From assembly GCF_963975415.1 (NCBI RefSeq), contig NZ_CAXBGN010000006.1, forward strand, positions 1-64,000: a stretch of DNA of 64,000 bases, written 5' to 3'. The translations under genes and the position numbers were made by a program. Shown one piece after another: positions 10,101 through 17,383 of this stretch. Positions within the stretch are counted from its first letter, which is position 1. Every line of letters begins with the position of its first letter. This stretch comes from Kriegella sp963975415 (GTDB lineage Bacteria > Bacteroidota > Bacteroidia > Flavobacteriales > Flavobacteriaceae). The notes beneath the pieces are model-generated. The model had not been told where the DNA came from. It was given only the letters and a program-made list of their open reading frames with translations, and did not search any database.

Positions 10101-10329
10101 CCTTTTCAACAATACTAGCCCCTGCTAGTGGTTGTCCGTTTTGATCATTGACCGTTCCGGTAATTACATGGTCTTGCTTGTCGGGCAAGAGGTATCTTAT
10201 ATCGTTGCCCTCGTTTATATACCTGTCGACTGACGAATTTGCGCCAAAGGAAGTCTGAAGGAATACAATTTGAAGACCTAATAAGAAATAGCGTTTTTTA
10301 ATCTTAAAAGATAATAACATTGAGTTCAT
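7168..10329 (-). CDS. susC: SusC/RagA-like TonB-dependent outer-membrane transporter, pair 1
   Basis: A 1053-residue SusC-family transporter. The ATG at 10329 gives a positively charged N-terminus and hydrophobic signal segment (KKRYFLLGLQIVFLQ); the frame stays open to 10395, but that adds a polar leader. Domains in order: a carboxypeptidase-like beta-sandwich (VITGTVNDQNGQPLAGAS through SYIGYTTKEV), a TonB-box-like stretch (LDEVVLIGYGT), a plug domain with LYVIDGV and GARGANGVILV, and a 22-strand barrel ending in the aromatic-rich PRPRTFMLGLNIGL. No STN domain is present, so it is a transporter and not a FecA-type signal transducer. It precedes susD by 19 bp. Energy would come from a TonB-ExbBD system such as the one at 55820-57976. 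Confidence 0.94.
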   Translation of the reverse strand: MNSMLLSFKIKKRYFLLGLQIVFLQTSFGANSSVDRYINEGNDIRYLLPDKQDHVITGTVNDQNGQPLAGASIVEKGTTNGITTDFDGNFSLEVSSQNAVLEISYIGYTTKEVPVGGQNSVIVTLEESAAALDEVVLIGYGTQKKSDLTGAVGSVKAEELAERPAASLNQAMAGKVSGVNVTSGSGRPGGRTVVRIRGNTSVSIANTPLYVIDGVILNATSLPNGSTPIDYMNPNDIESIEVLKDASATAIYGARGANGVILVSTKKGTTSGGTRLNYDVDFSLGTLPKKLNLLNSEEFLLVEEIAYANAEKYDPAGWAGGAYTDPTTKRTDPRLFDSDGNPLYDTDWQDEAIRASFTQNHQLSFTGGNQQSNFGLFMGFRDEEGLIVESWLKRYSGRFTLDTEVTDWLKVGGSLSYNDQNEKQVDQLGGGGITTMRQVFEALPIIPVRYEDGSWGSNIDYPGMEGGGSPVAVANDRRYFLKTQTVLGNFYSNISFNDNLQLRTTVGTNIINQRNDYYGGRDLRYIARPDGAAYVDNSRYNSWQFENYLTYNKEFDADNSLTAMLGLSWQHIDEFGSRASTRGFADDFYGFNNLGAGSNPQTPTSSKIAYGLNSYFGRVNYSYKNKYLLTLTGRADGSSKFGPENQFAFFPSAALAWRVSNEDFLSQNETISNLKVRASYGATGNSEIPAYRALAGLSNGTVIFNGDRAAYTIPGRMANPDLKWEKTEQVDAGLELGLFNNRIALELDVYRKLTTDMLLNAPVPSTSGFSNVFRNVGSMENKGIEINLNTINIDNELFGWSSNFNISINKNEVVALSGGSDIFLGSTLIRVGEPVGTFFGYIDEGTWNTDEADQAAIYDRLPGDIKYRDLNDDGAINSDDRAIIGKGIPDGFGTFSNTLRYGNLELLVDLQFQYGNSIMYRDEHSAEDRQTIANSFKTVLNAWTPDNQDTDIAQIRPIAAGYDTNNDSGKLKDASFLRGRNLMLSYVFEPELVKRLHLNRLRVYTSVQNFFVVTKFPGYDPESSNGGGTFDQGFSLYDYPRPRTFMLGLNIGL

Positions 10330-10424
10330 AATTTTAATATTTGAGTTACGTGTAGAGCTTTGTAAGATACATTTCAAATGTAGCCTTATGCCCACAGCAA
10401 GTACACCTATAATTTATCAAATCA

Positions 10425-10443
10425 TGAGTTTTTTTTGTCATAT
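10425..10443 (-). promoter_or_regulatory. Degenerate copy of the AraC-flanking repeat
   Basis: Read on the minus strand, this matches the permease-side repeat at 22048-22066 in 15 of 19 positions, including the contiguous GACAAAAAA and the final TCA. It lies about 42 bp upstream of the putative susC -7 box, and has the same orientation toward its gene as the permease copy. The A/T tract makes chance similarity possible. Confidence 0.35.
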
Positions 10444-10587
10444 ATAGCTTATTTCATAGAATTGATAGGTATAATTCGAGAACTACTTAAAATGGGTGAT
10501 TTTTTCGACTATTTAGATAGTAGTCAAATCAGAGTGGGAAAGTTGTTAGGGAATGGGACTCTCTAGTGACTTTAATACAATGAGGAG

Positions 10588-10635
10588 AAAAAGAAAGGGT
10601 CCGGACTTTCTAAGTCCGAACCCTTTTTATTTTTG
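10588..10635 (-). terminator. Terminator of the sugar-oxidation operon
   Basis: A 15-bp stem with one mismatch (10594-10608 with 10612-10626, loop of 3) is flanked by a T tract on both strands: TTTTTATTTTT after it on the + strand and TTTCTTTTTC on the minus strand. It lies about 80 bp past the stop of the leftward cytochrome gene and separates that operon from susC pair 1. Confidence 0.85.
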
Positions 10636-10706
10636 TGATTGATCTTTAATAATGCTAAACCAATAAGGTATTATTGTGTTAGGTTCTCATTGACAGAGCA
10701 TCATTG

Positions 10707-13700
10707 TTACTTACCCATCGGATGTTCTAATAATAGCTCTTCAGGAGAATAGAAACCGCTCTTGTCCTTAATCTGCTCACGAACTTCTTTTACTTTTTCC
10801 GGAGAAATCGGACCGGCTTTATTTCCAAAAGTATTTCTTACATAAGTTAGTACCGCGGCGGTTTCTTCGACATTGAGTAGTTTGCCAAACGGAGTCATGG
10901 GCACTTGCCCGGGATATTTTTTTCCATTCACCACTATTGGTCCCATAAGGCCATTGGTAGTTAGTTTAATAAGTCTTTCTTCACTTCCGGTGACCCATTC
11001 CGAACCTGCAAGTGGAGGGAAACCTGAAGCTTCGAGACCTTTTCCATCTGGTTGATGGCATGTGACGCAATACCCATCTCTTTCATACACCTCTTGCCCT
11101 GCAACCAAAAGCTCTAAGTCTTTTCCTTTTAAATCGCTTTCTATTACTTCTTTTGGCTTTTCGCCAACATTATGATCATTCAAATGGGCAATGGCCGCTT
11201 CGTAAGGTTTTTCCATCCATTTATCCAAACCTTTTTTTCCCGCTTCTGTCACAATAGGAATACCGATATCTTTACCCAACCAAGAGGCGGCGACTAACGC
11301 TTCCAAGCGTACTCTGGGGTTGTCATCTTTAGCCGCTTGCATAAGCAATTCTGCCTGATCGGGAATTTGGTTTCCGGCGAAGCGAAGTACACCGACAGCC
11401 GCCGTACGGGCCCTGAAATCTTTTGCGGTTAGCACTTGTTTGAGTAAATCTTCATCAATTTCATTTAATCCCCAAGATACCCATAAGGCCTCTAGGAGAT
11501 TGTGCTCATACCCAGGGTCATTTTTATCTAGATCTTTAACCCAAGTTTTAAGTTTTGATAGTACTTCGGAAGCATCTCGTGCCCGTAGTTCCCTTTTTGT
11601 ACGGTATCTCGTTCGGTATTCAGGAAGTTTTAAATTGTCTAATAATTCGTCGATACTTGCATCAACGATTTTCGCGGGTTCCACCAACGGTTTGGAGGGA
11701 TAGGTGATGCGATATACCCTGCCATGTACATGATCACGAAGCGGGTCACGTGCATTGTGCTGCATGTGCCCAATGAGTACATTGCTCCAATCAATAAGAT
11801 ACAAAGAACCGTCAGGGGCAAACTCCATGTCTACTGGTCTAAAGTTTTTGTCGCTTGAAAAAACAAGGTCTTGACGATGTTTGCTAAGATATCCGGCGGA
11901 GTTGGGGTCATCTACCATGGTATGCTCTTTTGTTCCCAAGAACCCGATGGTATTGTTGATTAATAAATCTCCTTGAATATTATCGGGAAAATGTCGGCTC
12001 GACACAAATTCAAGTCCTGAAGTAGGCCTTACACGATGTTTGGCTTCAATTAAATTTTCAGGACGAGGGGAGGCCTGTCCATAGCGAGGTTTAATAGTGC
12101 CTGGCATCATCCATGTCATATCAGGCCCCGATGTATGTGCGAAAAAGTTTTGGCCCCAATCATCAAAAGCGATTCCCCAAGGGTTCGGAATGGACAGTTG
12201 TGCAGTACGTTCTAAGTGATGCTTTTGCGGACTGTAGCGGTAAAATCCACCATTAGTGCCCCGTACAGGGCCATAAGCTGTCTCGACGTTGGTGTGTAAA
12301 AAGACCCCTTCGCCCATATAAATAGCCCCGGAAGGGTCAGCAGTAAATGCACTGATCGCATGATGCGTATCATGGTCGTCAAAGCCACTTAGTATGACCT
12401 CTTTTTCATCGGCTTTATCGTCACCATCGGTATCTTTTAAAAGAACAAGGTTGGTGCCTTGAGAGACATAGACGCCTTCTGGTGCAAATTCAAAACCAAT
12501 GGTCAAATGAAGTCCGTCTGCAAAAATAGTCTGCTTGTCCGCTTTATTATCGCCATCGGTATCTTCAAGAATAAGTAGTTTGTCGTTAGGTTTGCTATCG
12601 CCCGGTTTATAATGGGGGTAGCTGGGCATCACACCTACCCATAATCTACCCTTGTTGTCGAACGAAACTTGTACGGGGTTCGCCAAATCTGGGAATTCTT
12701 CTTCAGAAGCAAAGAGTTCAATTTTATAGCCTGGAGCCACTTTGATTTCATCTAAGGCTTCTTGGCCATATAGATATTCCGGTGTGCCATTTTTATTACT
12801 TGGCTTATAGTTCGTTTTTACGGGAGGCAGCTTTCTGGTTTTTGCATCTGCGGCCACCAGATCCATTTTTTGCCCCTGTAATGCTTCCCAAATGGCTGAA
12901 TCCCTAATTTCGGTCATCTGACGAATTTTTTCGATTTCATAAGGGTAATTGTCAGGACCAAAAGGGTCATAACGCCTTCCGTAGGCATGAACCCCGTTTG
13001 GTATTTTGAAATCGTTATGCCAAAACCAGTTTTTCTCATTTACTGCGTCAAGTACCAATTGACGATTTTTTTCAGCATGTGCATCCTCTTCACCAAAAAC
13101 TTTGTCAGCCAGTAATTTCGCAAATTTCTGATAACCTTGATCGGTCAATTGAAAGCCGTCTTGGGTCAAATCGGTATTCTCTGTTTCGAACCATTCTTTA
13201 GTGGGCTCAAAGGCATCGACGATAAGTACACCTTCTTCGGCGGCAACTTCTTTCATGGCTTCGGTGTAGAGGGCGAGATTTTTGTTTTCCTCTATTCCGT
13301 TGGGTAAATCCATTTTCTCCGAAAGATCTTCGAAAGCGATAGGAGAGACGAGTGCCAGCTGTGGCGCTGTAGAATCATTGTACTTTTGGCTCAACGTATG
13401 TTTAATGAACGCACGTAATTCTCCCTTGTAGTCATCTAGTCCCTCTGGACCTTCGAAAGATTCGGAATATCCAAAAAATGCGATAATAATATCGGCTTTA
13501 AGCTCGCTCAGCCATTCATCTTCGGTAGGGAAATGCCCGACACTCCCCGATTTATTTGAAAGTTCATTCTGATGGAATTTTTCTGCACCTGGAAACGCCC
13601 AGGGCGATTTTCTCGAAGAATGGGGTCTAAACCCTGGGGTATTGCCACCGTCACCCATATTTCGTATGTATAACGAATCATCGGGGTAACGAAGCTGCAT

Positions 13701-13883
13701 TTCAGTTTCAAAATGCCCAAAGTTTATCATTCGTGATGCCAAATTATTGCCAATCAGAACGATATGTGAGTTGTTGCCTATTTTTAAGGTATTGTCTTCC
13801 TCCTTACTACAGCTGTAGATTCCGAGCCCTAGGAAAAGTACTAGGAAGATCTTTCCCACACTAATTTTTTTAATGCTATTCAT
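10707..13883 (-). CDS. PVC-type dehydrogenase / cytochrome c fusion lipoprotein
   Basis: A 1058-residue multidomain lipoprotein (signal ending YSC, Cys25, followed by SKEED). Order: an SGNH-hydrolase-like domain (about 35-275); a six-bladed propeller-type 'membrane-bound dehydrogenase' domain of the Pirellula/Verrucomicrobium type (about 375-760) with two DTDGDxxAD calcium-like loops; HEAT-like helical repeats (about 780-910); and a cytochrome c domain with CVTCH at 939-943 and a likely Met ligand at 996 (PMTPFG). In the SGNH part the usual GDS serine is GNN and the DGxH histidine is DGFQ, so that domain is probably not a hydrolase. The protein likely oxidises a sugar outside the inner membrane and passes electrons to the haem; substrate unknown. 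Last gene of an eight-gene operon, 17 bp after a dehydrogenase gene. Confidence 0.85.
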   Translation of the reverse strand: MNSIKKISVGKIFLVLFLGLGIYSCSKEEDNTLKIGNNSHIVLIGNNLASRMINFGHFETEMQLRYPDDSLYIRNMGDGGNTPGFRPHSSRKSPWAFPGAEKFHQNELSNKSGSVGHFPTEDEWLSELKADIIIAFFGYSESFEGPEGLDDYKGELRAFIKHTLSQKYNDSTAPQLALVSPIAFEDLSEKMDLPNGIEENKNLALYTEAMKEVAAEEGVLIVDAFEPTKEWFETENTDLTQDGFQLTDQGYQKFAKLLADKVFGEEDAHAEKNRQLVLDAVNEKNWFWHNDFKIPNGVHAYGRRYDPFGPDNYPYEIEKIRQMTEIRDSAIWEALQGQKMDLVAADAKTRKLPPVKTNYKPSNKNGTPEYLYGQEALDEIKVAPGYKIELFASEEEFPDLANPVQVSFDNKGRLWVGVMPSYPHYKPGDSKPNDKLLILEDTDGDNKADKQTIFADGLHLTIGFEFAPEGVYVSQGTNLVLLKDTDGDDKADEKEVILSGFDDHDTHHAISAFTADPSGAIYMGEGVFLHTNVETAYGPVRGTNGGFYRYSPQKHHLERTAQLSIPNPWGIAFDDWGQNFFAHTSGPDMTWMMPGTIKPRYGQASPRPENLIEAKHRVRPTSGLEFVSSRHFPDNIQGDLLINNTIGFLGTKEHTMVDDPNSAGYLSKHRQDLVFSSDKNFRPVDMEFAPDGSLYLIDWSNVLIGHMQHNARDPLRDHVHGRVYRITYPSKPLVEPAKIVDASIDELLDNLKLPEYRTRYRTKRELRARDASEVLSKLKTWVKDLDKNDPGYEHNLLEALWVSWGLNEIDEDLLKQVLTAKDFRARTAAVGVLRFAGNQIPDQAELLMQAAKDDNPRVRLEALVAASWLGKDIGIPIVTEAGKKGLDKWMEKPYEAAIAHLNDHNVGEKPKEVIESDLKGKDLELLVAGQEVYERDGYCVTCHQPDGKGLEASGFPPLAGSEWVTGSEERLIKLTTNGLMGPIVVNGKKYPGQVPMTPFGKLLNVEETAAVLTYVRNTFGNKAGPISPEKVKEVREQIKDKSGFYSPEELLLEHPMGK

Positions 13884-13900
13884 AATTTAATTGTATATAA

Positions 13901-14872
13901 TTAACTGAAATTCACGTGAATTCCTTCTTTTACAGATTTTTCGCAAGCTTCGATAATACGTTGACATGTTATGGCATCTTCAATGCTGGATAAGGGTTCT
14001 TCATCTTGACGAAGCACATTGTTTATAAAATGGGTTGCCGTATTCTTAATCGATTCAGGATAACACTGATAGGTTTGCGAATGCGCCCCATTGCGATCAT
14101 TAATGACCCAATCACGATAACTATAGCGCGTACTGCCTTTGGTGCCAATAACCTTAATGATACAGGTCCAAGGGTCGCCCGCGTGATCATCATTGGCGAA
14201 ACTGGCACAAAGATGACTTAAAGTTCCGTTCTGCATTTGTATGTTTGCCATGGCTACATTCTCTTGGGGTGCCAGAGTAGGGTCTACCGTATGCTTTAGG
14301 CAAGAAATGGTTTTAGGTTGGCCTGCTAAATAGAGCATGGTGTAACTATGGTGCGTCAATATCTGGCTAATCACTCCGGGATAACGTGCCCGAATGTCGT
14401 CGGCGTGATGAATATTATACATCATGTAGAATTGTACAACATCACCAATTTTACCACTTTCTATCATAGATTTTGCCCGTTTGATACCTGTTTCATAGAT
14501 GTAGTTGTGTACGGGCATGCACTTGACATTTGCCTTAGTGATGGCTTCTTGCATCTTTTCCAGTTCAGCGATATTCGAAGCCGCCGGTTTTTCGACTAGA
14601 ATATGTTTCCCGGCTTTGGCGACCTGTATGGTATAGTCGCAATGTGTTTCCATATTCGTTAATATAAAAACAGCATCTATTTCTGCATCACTGAGCAAAT
14701 CGTCAACTGTGGTGTACGTTTTACAACCGAACTTTTCAGCTTTTTTTACCCCTTTTTCAAAGGTTCTGTTCCAAAGGCCAACCAGTTTTGCCCCGGGCAG
14801 TCCATTAATGGCTTCGGCATGCAAATCGGCAATATCACCTGCACCTATAAATCCTATTCCTATGGTTTTCAT
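13901..14872 (-). CDS. Gfo/Idh/MocA-family oxidoreductase (second of the operon)
   Basis: A 323-residue NAD(P)-dependent sugar dehydrogenase of the Gfo/Idh/MocA type. The N-terminal Rossmann fold has GFIGAGDIA, where the usual third glycine of GxGxxG is replaced by Ala; VEKPAA matches the family EKP motif; and the C-terminal beta-sheet domain follows from about 125, with HHADDIRARYPGVISQILTHHSYTMLYLAG near the usual catalytic His region. There is no signal peptide. The start overlaps the preceding epimerase stop by four bases (ATGA), so the two are translationally coupled. It differs clearly from the other Gfo/Idh/MocA protein at 17384-18538, so they probably act on different substrates. Confidence 0.88.
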   Translation of the reverse strand: MKTIGIGFIGAGDIADLHAEAINGLPGAKLVGLWNRTFEKGVKKAEKFGCKTYTTVDDLLSDAEIDAVFILTNMETHCDYTIQVAKAGKHILVEKPAASNIAELEKMQEAITKANVKCMPVHNYIYETGIKRAKSMIESGKIGDVVQFYMMYNIHHADDIRARYPGVISQILTHHSYTMLYLAGQPKTISCLKHTVDPTLAPQENVAMANIQMQNGTLSHLCASFANDDHAGDPWTCIIKVIGTKGSTRYSYRDWVINDRNGAHSQTYQCYPESIKNTATHFINNVLRQDEEPLSSIEDAITCQRIIEACEKSVKEGIHVNFS

Positions 14873-15888
14873 GAGGCAGGGGTTGAATATTTCAATGTGT
14901 CTTTTTCCGCCATTCCTTTAAACTCAAGTAATGAATTTTTTATTCCTTCGGATATTTCGGTCAAAGGCAAATCTTTGAAAGTGTTTGCTATTTTTTCGTG
15001 ATTCAGGTCACATACAAAAAGGTTCGGCGGGGCACCCTCGGCCACAGATAAAGATACGTAGTCACCCAATCCCAAAGCAGTTGCCTGTTCTTTAATGATT
15101 TCTAAAAATGACGTAATAGGAATCGTTTCTCCTTGTATATTAAATGCACCAAAGCCTTCGTAGTCTTGTAACGTGCATGCCGCAAATTGGGCGCCCACAT
15201 CTTCAACAAAATGATAATTTTCACGACCCTGATAAGGCATTTCAAATGGAATTAATTCTCCAGCTGCAGCGCCCAATACAATGGCTTTTAAGGCATTGGT
15301 CGGAGCAGAAGTTTTTCCTTTATCGCGTCCTTTGCCATAAGTAGTGTTCAATCTTAGACAAACGGTAGGTACTTTGGTATTGTCATAAAATAGACGGGCC
15401 AGGTGTTCACCGGCCAATTTCCAAATGCCATAATGATTGGGTGGTGCCAAAGGCACGTTTTCCGGAATACTGTCTTCGGAATACATCGAACGCATACCGT
15501 AGACCGCAGCTGAACTTGCAAATACAAATCGCTGGAGGTTCGATAATTTTTCCGCGGCGTCGAAAAGGGCCATAGTGCCTCCGGTGTTTATTTCCATTCC
15601 ACCGATGTGATCGCGTGAACAATCAGGGCTTTGATACGCGCCTAAATGAATAATATGGGTAGGATTCACCTCTAATAAAACCCTTTCTATTTCTTTGTAA
15701 TTAGATACGTCTAGGGTAACAAATTCTAGACGTGTGTCTAGTGCTTCCCCGAGCCATAATTTTAGAGGGTCGACATTATTCGACCTTGTGGCGATTACTA
15801 TTTTCTCTACCTCTTTCGATTGCAAAAGTTTGTAGATGGTTACCGAGCCGATACAGCCTGTGCCACCGGTAATAAATATTTTGTGCAT
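14869..15888 (-). CDS. NAD-dependent epimerase/dehydratase (extended SDR)
   Basis: A 339-residue extended SDR. It has the cofactor motif GGTGCIG (8-14), FASSAAVYG with the catalytic Ser region, and Tyr-x-x-x-Lys in HYGIWKLAGEHLARL. The substrate domain contains RLNTTYGKGRDKG and NYHFVEDVG, like nucleotide-sugar or uronate epimerases and dehydratases (GalE/UronDH-like). Relatives include uronate dehydrogenases of similar build, though these are usually shorter. It sits between the DUF1059 gene (24 bp upstream) and the coupled Gfo/Idh/MocA gene, which suggests a free or keto sugar as substrate and not a cell-wall nucleotide sugar; that is inference. Confidence 0.82.
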   Translation of the reverse strand: MHKIFITGGTGCIGSVTIYKLLQSKEVEKIVIATRSNNVDPLKLWLGEALDTRLEFVTLDVSNYKEIERVLLEVNPTHIIHLGAYQSPDCSRDHIGGMEINTGGTMALFDAAEKLSNLQRFVFASSAAVYGMRSMYSEDSIPENVPLAPPNHYGIWKLAGEHLARLFYDNTKVPTVCLRLNTTYGKGRDKGKTSAPTNALKAIVLGAAAGELIPFEMPYQGRENYHFVEDVGAQFAACTLQDYEGFGAFNIQGETIPITSFLEIIKEQATALGLGDYVSLSVAEGAPPNLFVCDLNHEKIANTFKDLPLTEISEGIKNSLLEFKGMAEKDTLKYSTPAS

Positions 15889-15912
15889 ATTTTTTTGTTT
15901 CTAAAGTATTCC

Positions 15913-16152
15913 TTATTCGTTTTCGGCAAGTTCTTCAAATGCCTGTTTTCTATTTTCAAACCAAGCACTCATACTTACTGGTGATTTCATGAGTTCTTGC
16001 ATCTCATGAATGGCCTTTAGATGTGGTTCGTCTCCTTTTTGGAACATTTCCATACCATGTTTTTTGCTCATTTCAGCAATTTCTTCAAAAGTGTTTGCAT
16101 GAAATTGCATATCGCATGCACCTCCCAATTGTTTACAGGTCATTGTTTTCAT
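15913..16152 (-). CDS. Small DUF1059-like protein
   Basis: A 79-residue soluble protein beginning MKTMTCKQLGGACDMQFHA, matching the DUF1059 pattern (short protein, MKxxxCxxLGxxC near the start, then an amphipathic helix with EEIAEMSKKHGMEMF). Two cysteines (6 and 13) and several histidines could bind a metal or be redox-active, but no function is known to me. It lies inside the operon, 54 bp after the alcohol dehydrogenase gene and 24 bp before the epimerase gene, so it is co-transcribed with sugar enzymes. A second ATG three codons in is an equally possible start. Confidence 0.7.
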   Translation of the reverse strand: MKTMTCKQLGGACDMQFHANTFEEIAEMSKKHGMEMFQKGDEPHLKAIHEMQELMKSPVSMSAWFENRKQAFEELAENE

Positions 16153-16206
16153 AAGCTACATTTTTAAAACTTCATGCCCACTGGGACGGCGTGTGCACTG
16201 AACGGT

Positions 16207-17319
16207 TCAATTCATTTTCACGACTGCCTTCATATTATTGGCTTTAATGGAATCTTCAAAAGCCTGATTGATATCTTTAAAGTCGTAATAATCTGTGTAA
16301 TGTTCAGAAGGAAAAATACCGGTAACCATAAGTTTTTGGGCCGCCATATAATCAGCTCTGCAAGACCCCATTGAACCCCTCATATTTAAAGACGTTCTTG
16401 TAAGATGGGTTGCGTTTATCTGCACGTCGGTACCGTATGTAGCGATTACGCAAATGTCACCTTCAGGTTTGACGACACCGATCGCTTCAGTGAGTACAGG
16501 TGGAACACCTGAGCATTCTATGAGTAAATCTACTTTTCCGTTCGAACCGAATGGAATACCATTGTCATCACTAATTCCGTTTTGCAATTGTGTGCTCAAT
16601 GAGTTTTCGGGTGAAACCTCTATCGTAATGAAACCTCTTTCCTTTGCTCTTTTTAAACGAATATTCCGATCATGGGCAATACCGGTGACGGCAACTCTTG
16701 CCCCAGCCGCTCGGGCAACTTCTGCAGACATCATTCCTATGATGCCACAGCCGGTCACAACTACATCTTGACCGGGCTTGATGTCACATTTATTATAAAG
16801 AGCGTTAGTGATGATCGATAAAGGTTCGACCAATGCGCCTTGGGCCGGCGTAAGGCCGTCCATCAACGGAACCACGCGATCTGACTCTAATACTACGTGT
16901 TGACCGAAACCACCGTTTCTGTGAAAACCGATGATTTGCTTTTTCGGACACAAATTCCATTTAGATACGCTGCAGGCAGGGCAATCTTCCTCTCTACACC
17001 CTAGCATCGCCAAAGGTGTGAAAATATCCCCTACTTTAAGGTCGCCATGGTCACCTGGGCCTAACTCCAATACTTCGGCACTGAATTCGTGCCCGATTAC
17101 ACGAGGACGTTGTACCCAATCAAAATTGGCTTTTCCTATGGTCGCGCTATTATCGGAACCACAGATGCCTGTATATAGGGTTTTTGCTAAAATTTCTCCC
17201 TCTTTTAATGCCGGTATTTCCATTTCGACCACAGCCGAGTTGCTGAGTACGGATGTGGCTTTATTGGGATAAATTTTTTCGTTTGTATGAAGGCAAAAGC
17301 CCTTTATCGATTCACTCAT
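16207..17319 (-). CDS. Zinc-dependent alcohol/polyol dehydrogenase (MDR family)
   Basis: A 370-residue medium-chain dehydrogenase. The catalytic zinc site shows as GICGSD and GHEF, with a later VEP glutamate; the structural zinc site as four cysteines in CREEDCPACSVSKWNLC; and the nucleotide fold as VVVTGCGIIGMMSAEVARAAGA. This layout fits sorbitol, threonine and galactitol-type dehydrogenases acting on secondary alcohols of sugars or polyols with NAD(P)+. It would interconvert a keto sugar and an alcohol in the cytoplasm. It follows the Gfo/Idh/MocA gene by 64 bp; that gap holds an ATTGACCA motif and a TGGTC-N5-GACCA inverted repeat. Confidence 0.88.
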   Translation of the reverse strand: MSESIKGFCLHTNEKIYPNKATSVLSNSAVVEMEIPALKEGEILAKTLYTGICGSDNSATIGKANFDWVQRPRVIGHEFSAEVLELGPGDHGDLKVGDIFTPLAMLGCREEDCPACSVSKWNLCPKKQIIGFHRNGGFGQHVVLESDRVVPLMDGLTPAQGALVEPLSIITNALYNKCDIKPGQDVVVTGCGIIGMMSAEVARAAGARVAVTGIAHDRNIRLKRAKERGFITIEVSPENSLSTQLQNGISDDNGIPFGSNGKVDLLIECSGVPPVLTEAIGVVKPEGDICVIATYGTDVQINATHLTRTSLNMRGSMGSCRADYMAAQKLMVTGIFPSEHYTDYYDFKDINQAFEDSIKANNMKAVVKMN

Positions 17320-17356
17320 TATGTTGTCTTCTGTTAAATTAAATTGTTGTTTTTTA

Positions 17357-17364
17357 TGGTCAAT
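17357..17364 (-). repeat. ATTGACCA motif before the alcohol dehydrogenase gene
   Basis: ATTGACCA on the minus strand, 37 bp before the start at 17319, part of the inverted repeat TGGTC-AATAC-GACCA (17357-17371). One of four such octamers upstream of genes in this window, all in the same orientation relative to the gene. Confidence 0.3.
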
Positions 17365-17383
17365 ACGACCAATGAAAACAAAT

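Larger units (their letters stand above)
10330..10706 (-). promoter_or_regulatory. Intergenic region before susC pair 1
   Basis: No gene is visible in these 377 bp. The left part should hold the susC promoter: TACATTTG on the minus strand (10382-10375) fits the TAnnTTTG -7 consensus about 45 bp before the start, although I see no clear -33 TTG at the right distance. A sequence resembling the AraC-flanking repeat lies at 10425-10443. The right part holds the terminator of the sugar-oxidation operon (10588-10635). Confidence 0.45.
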
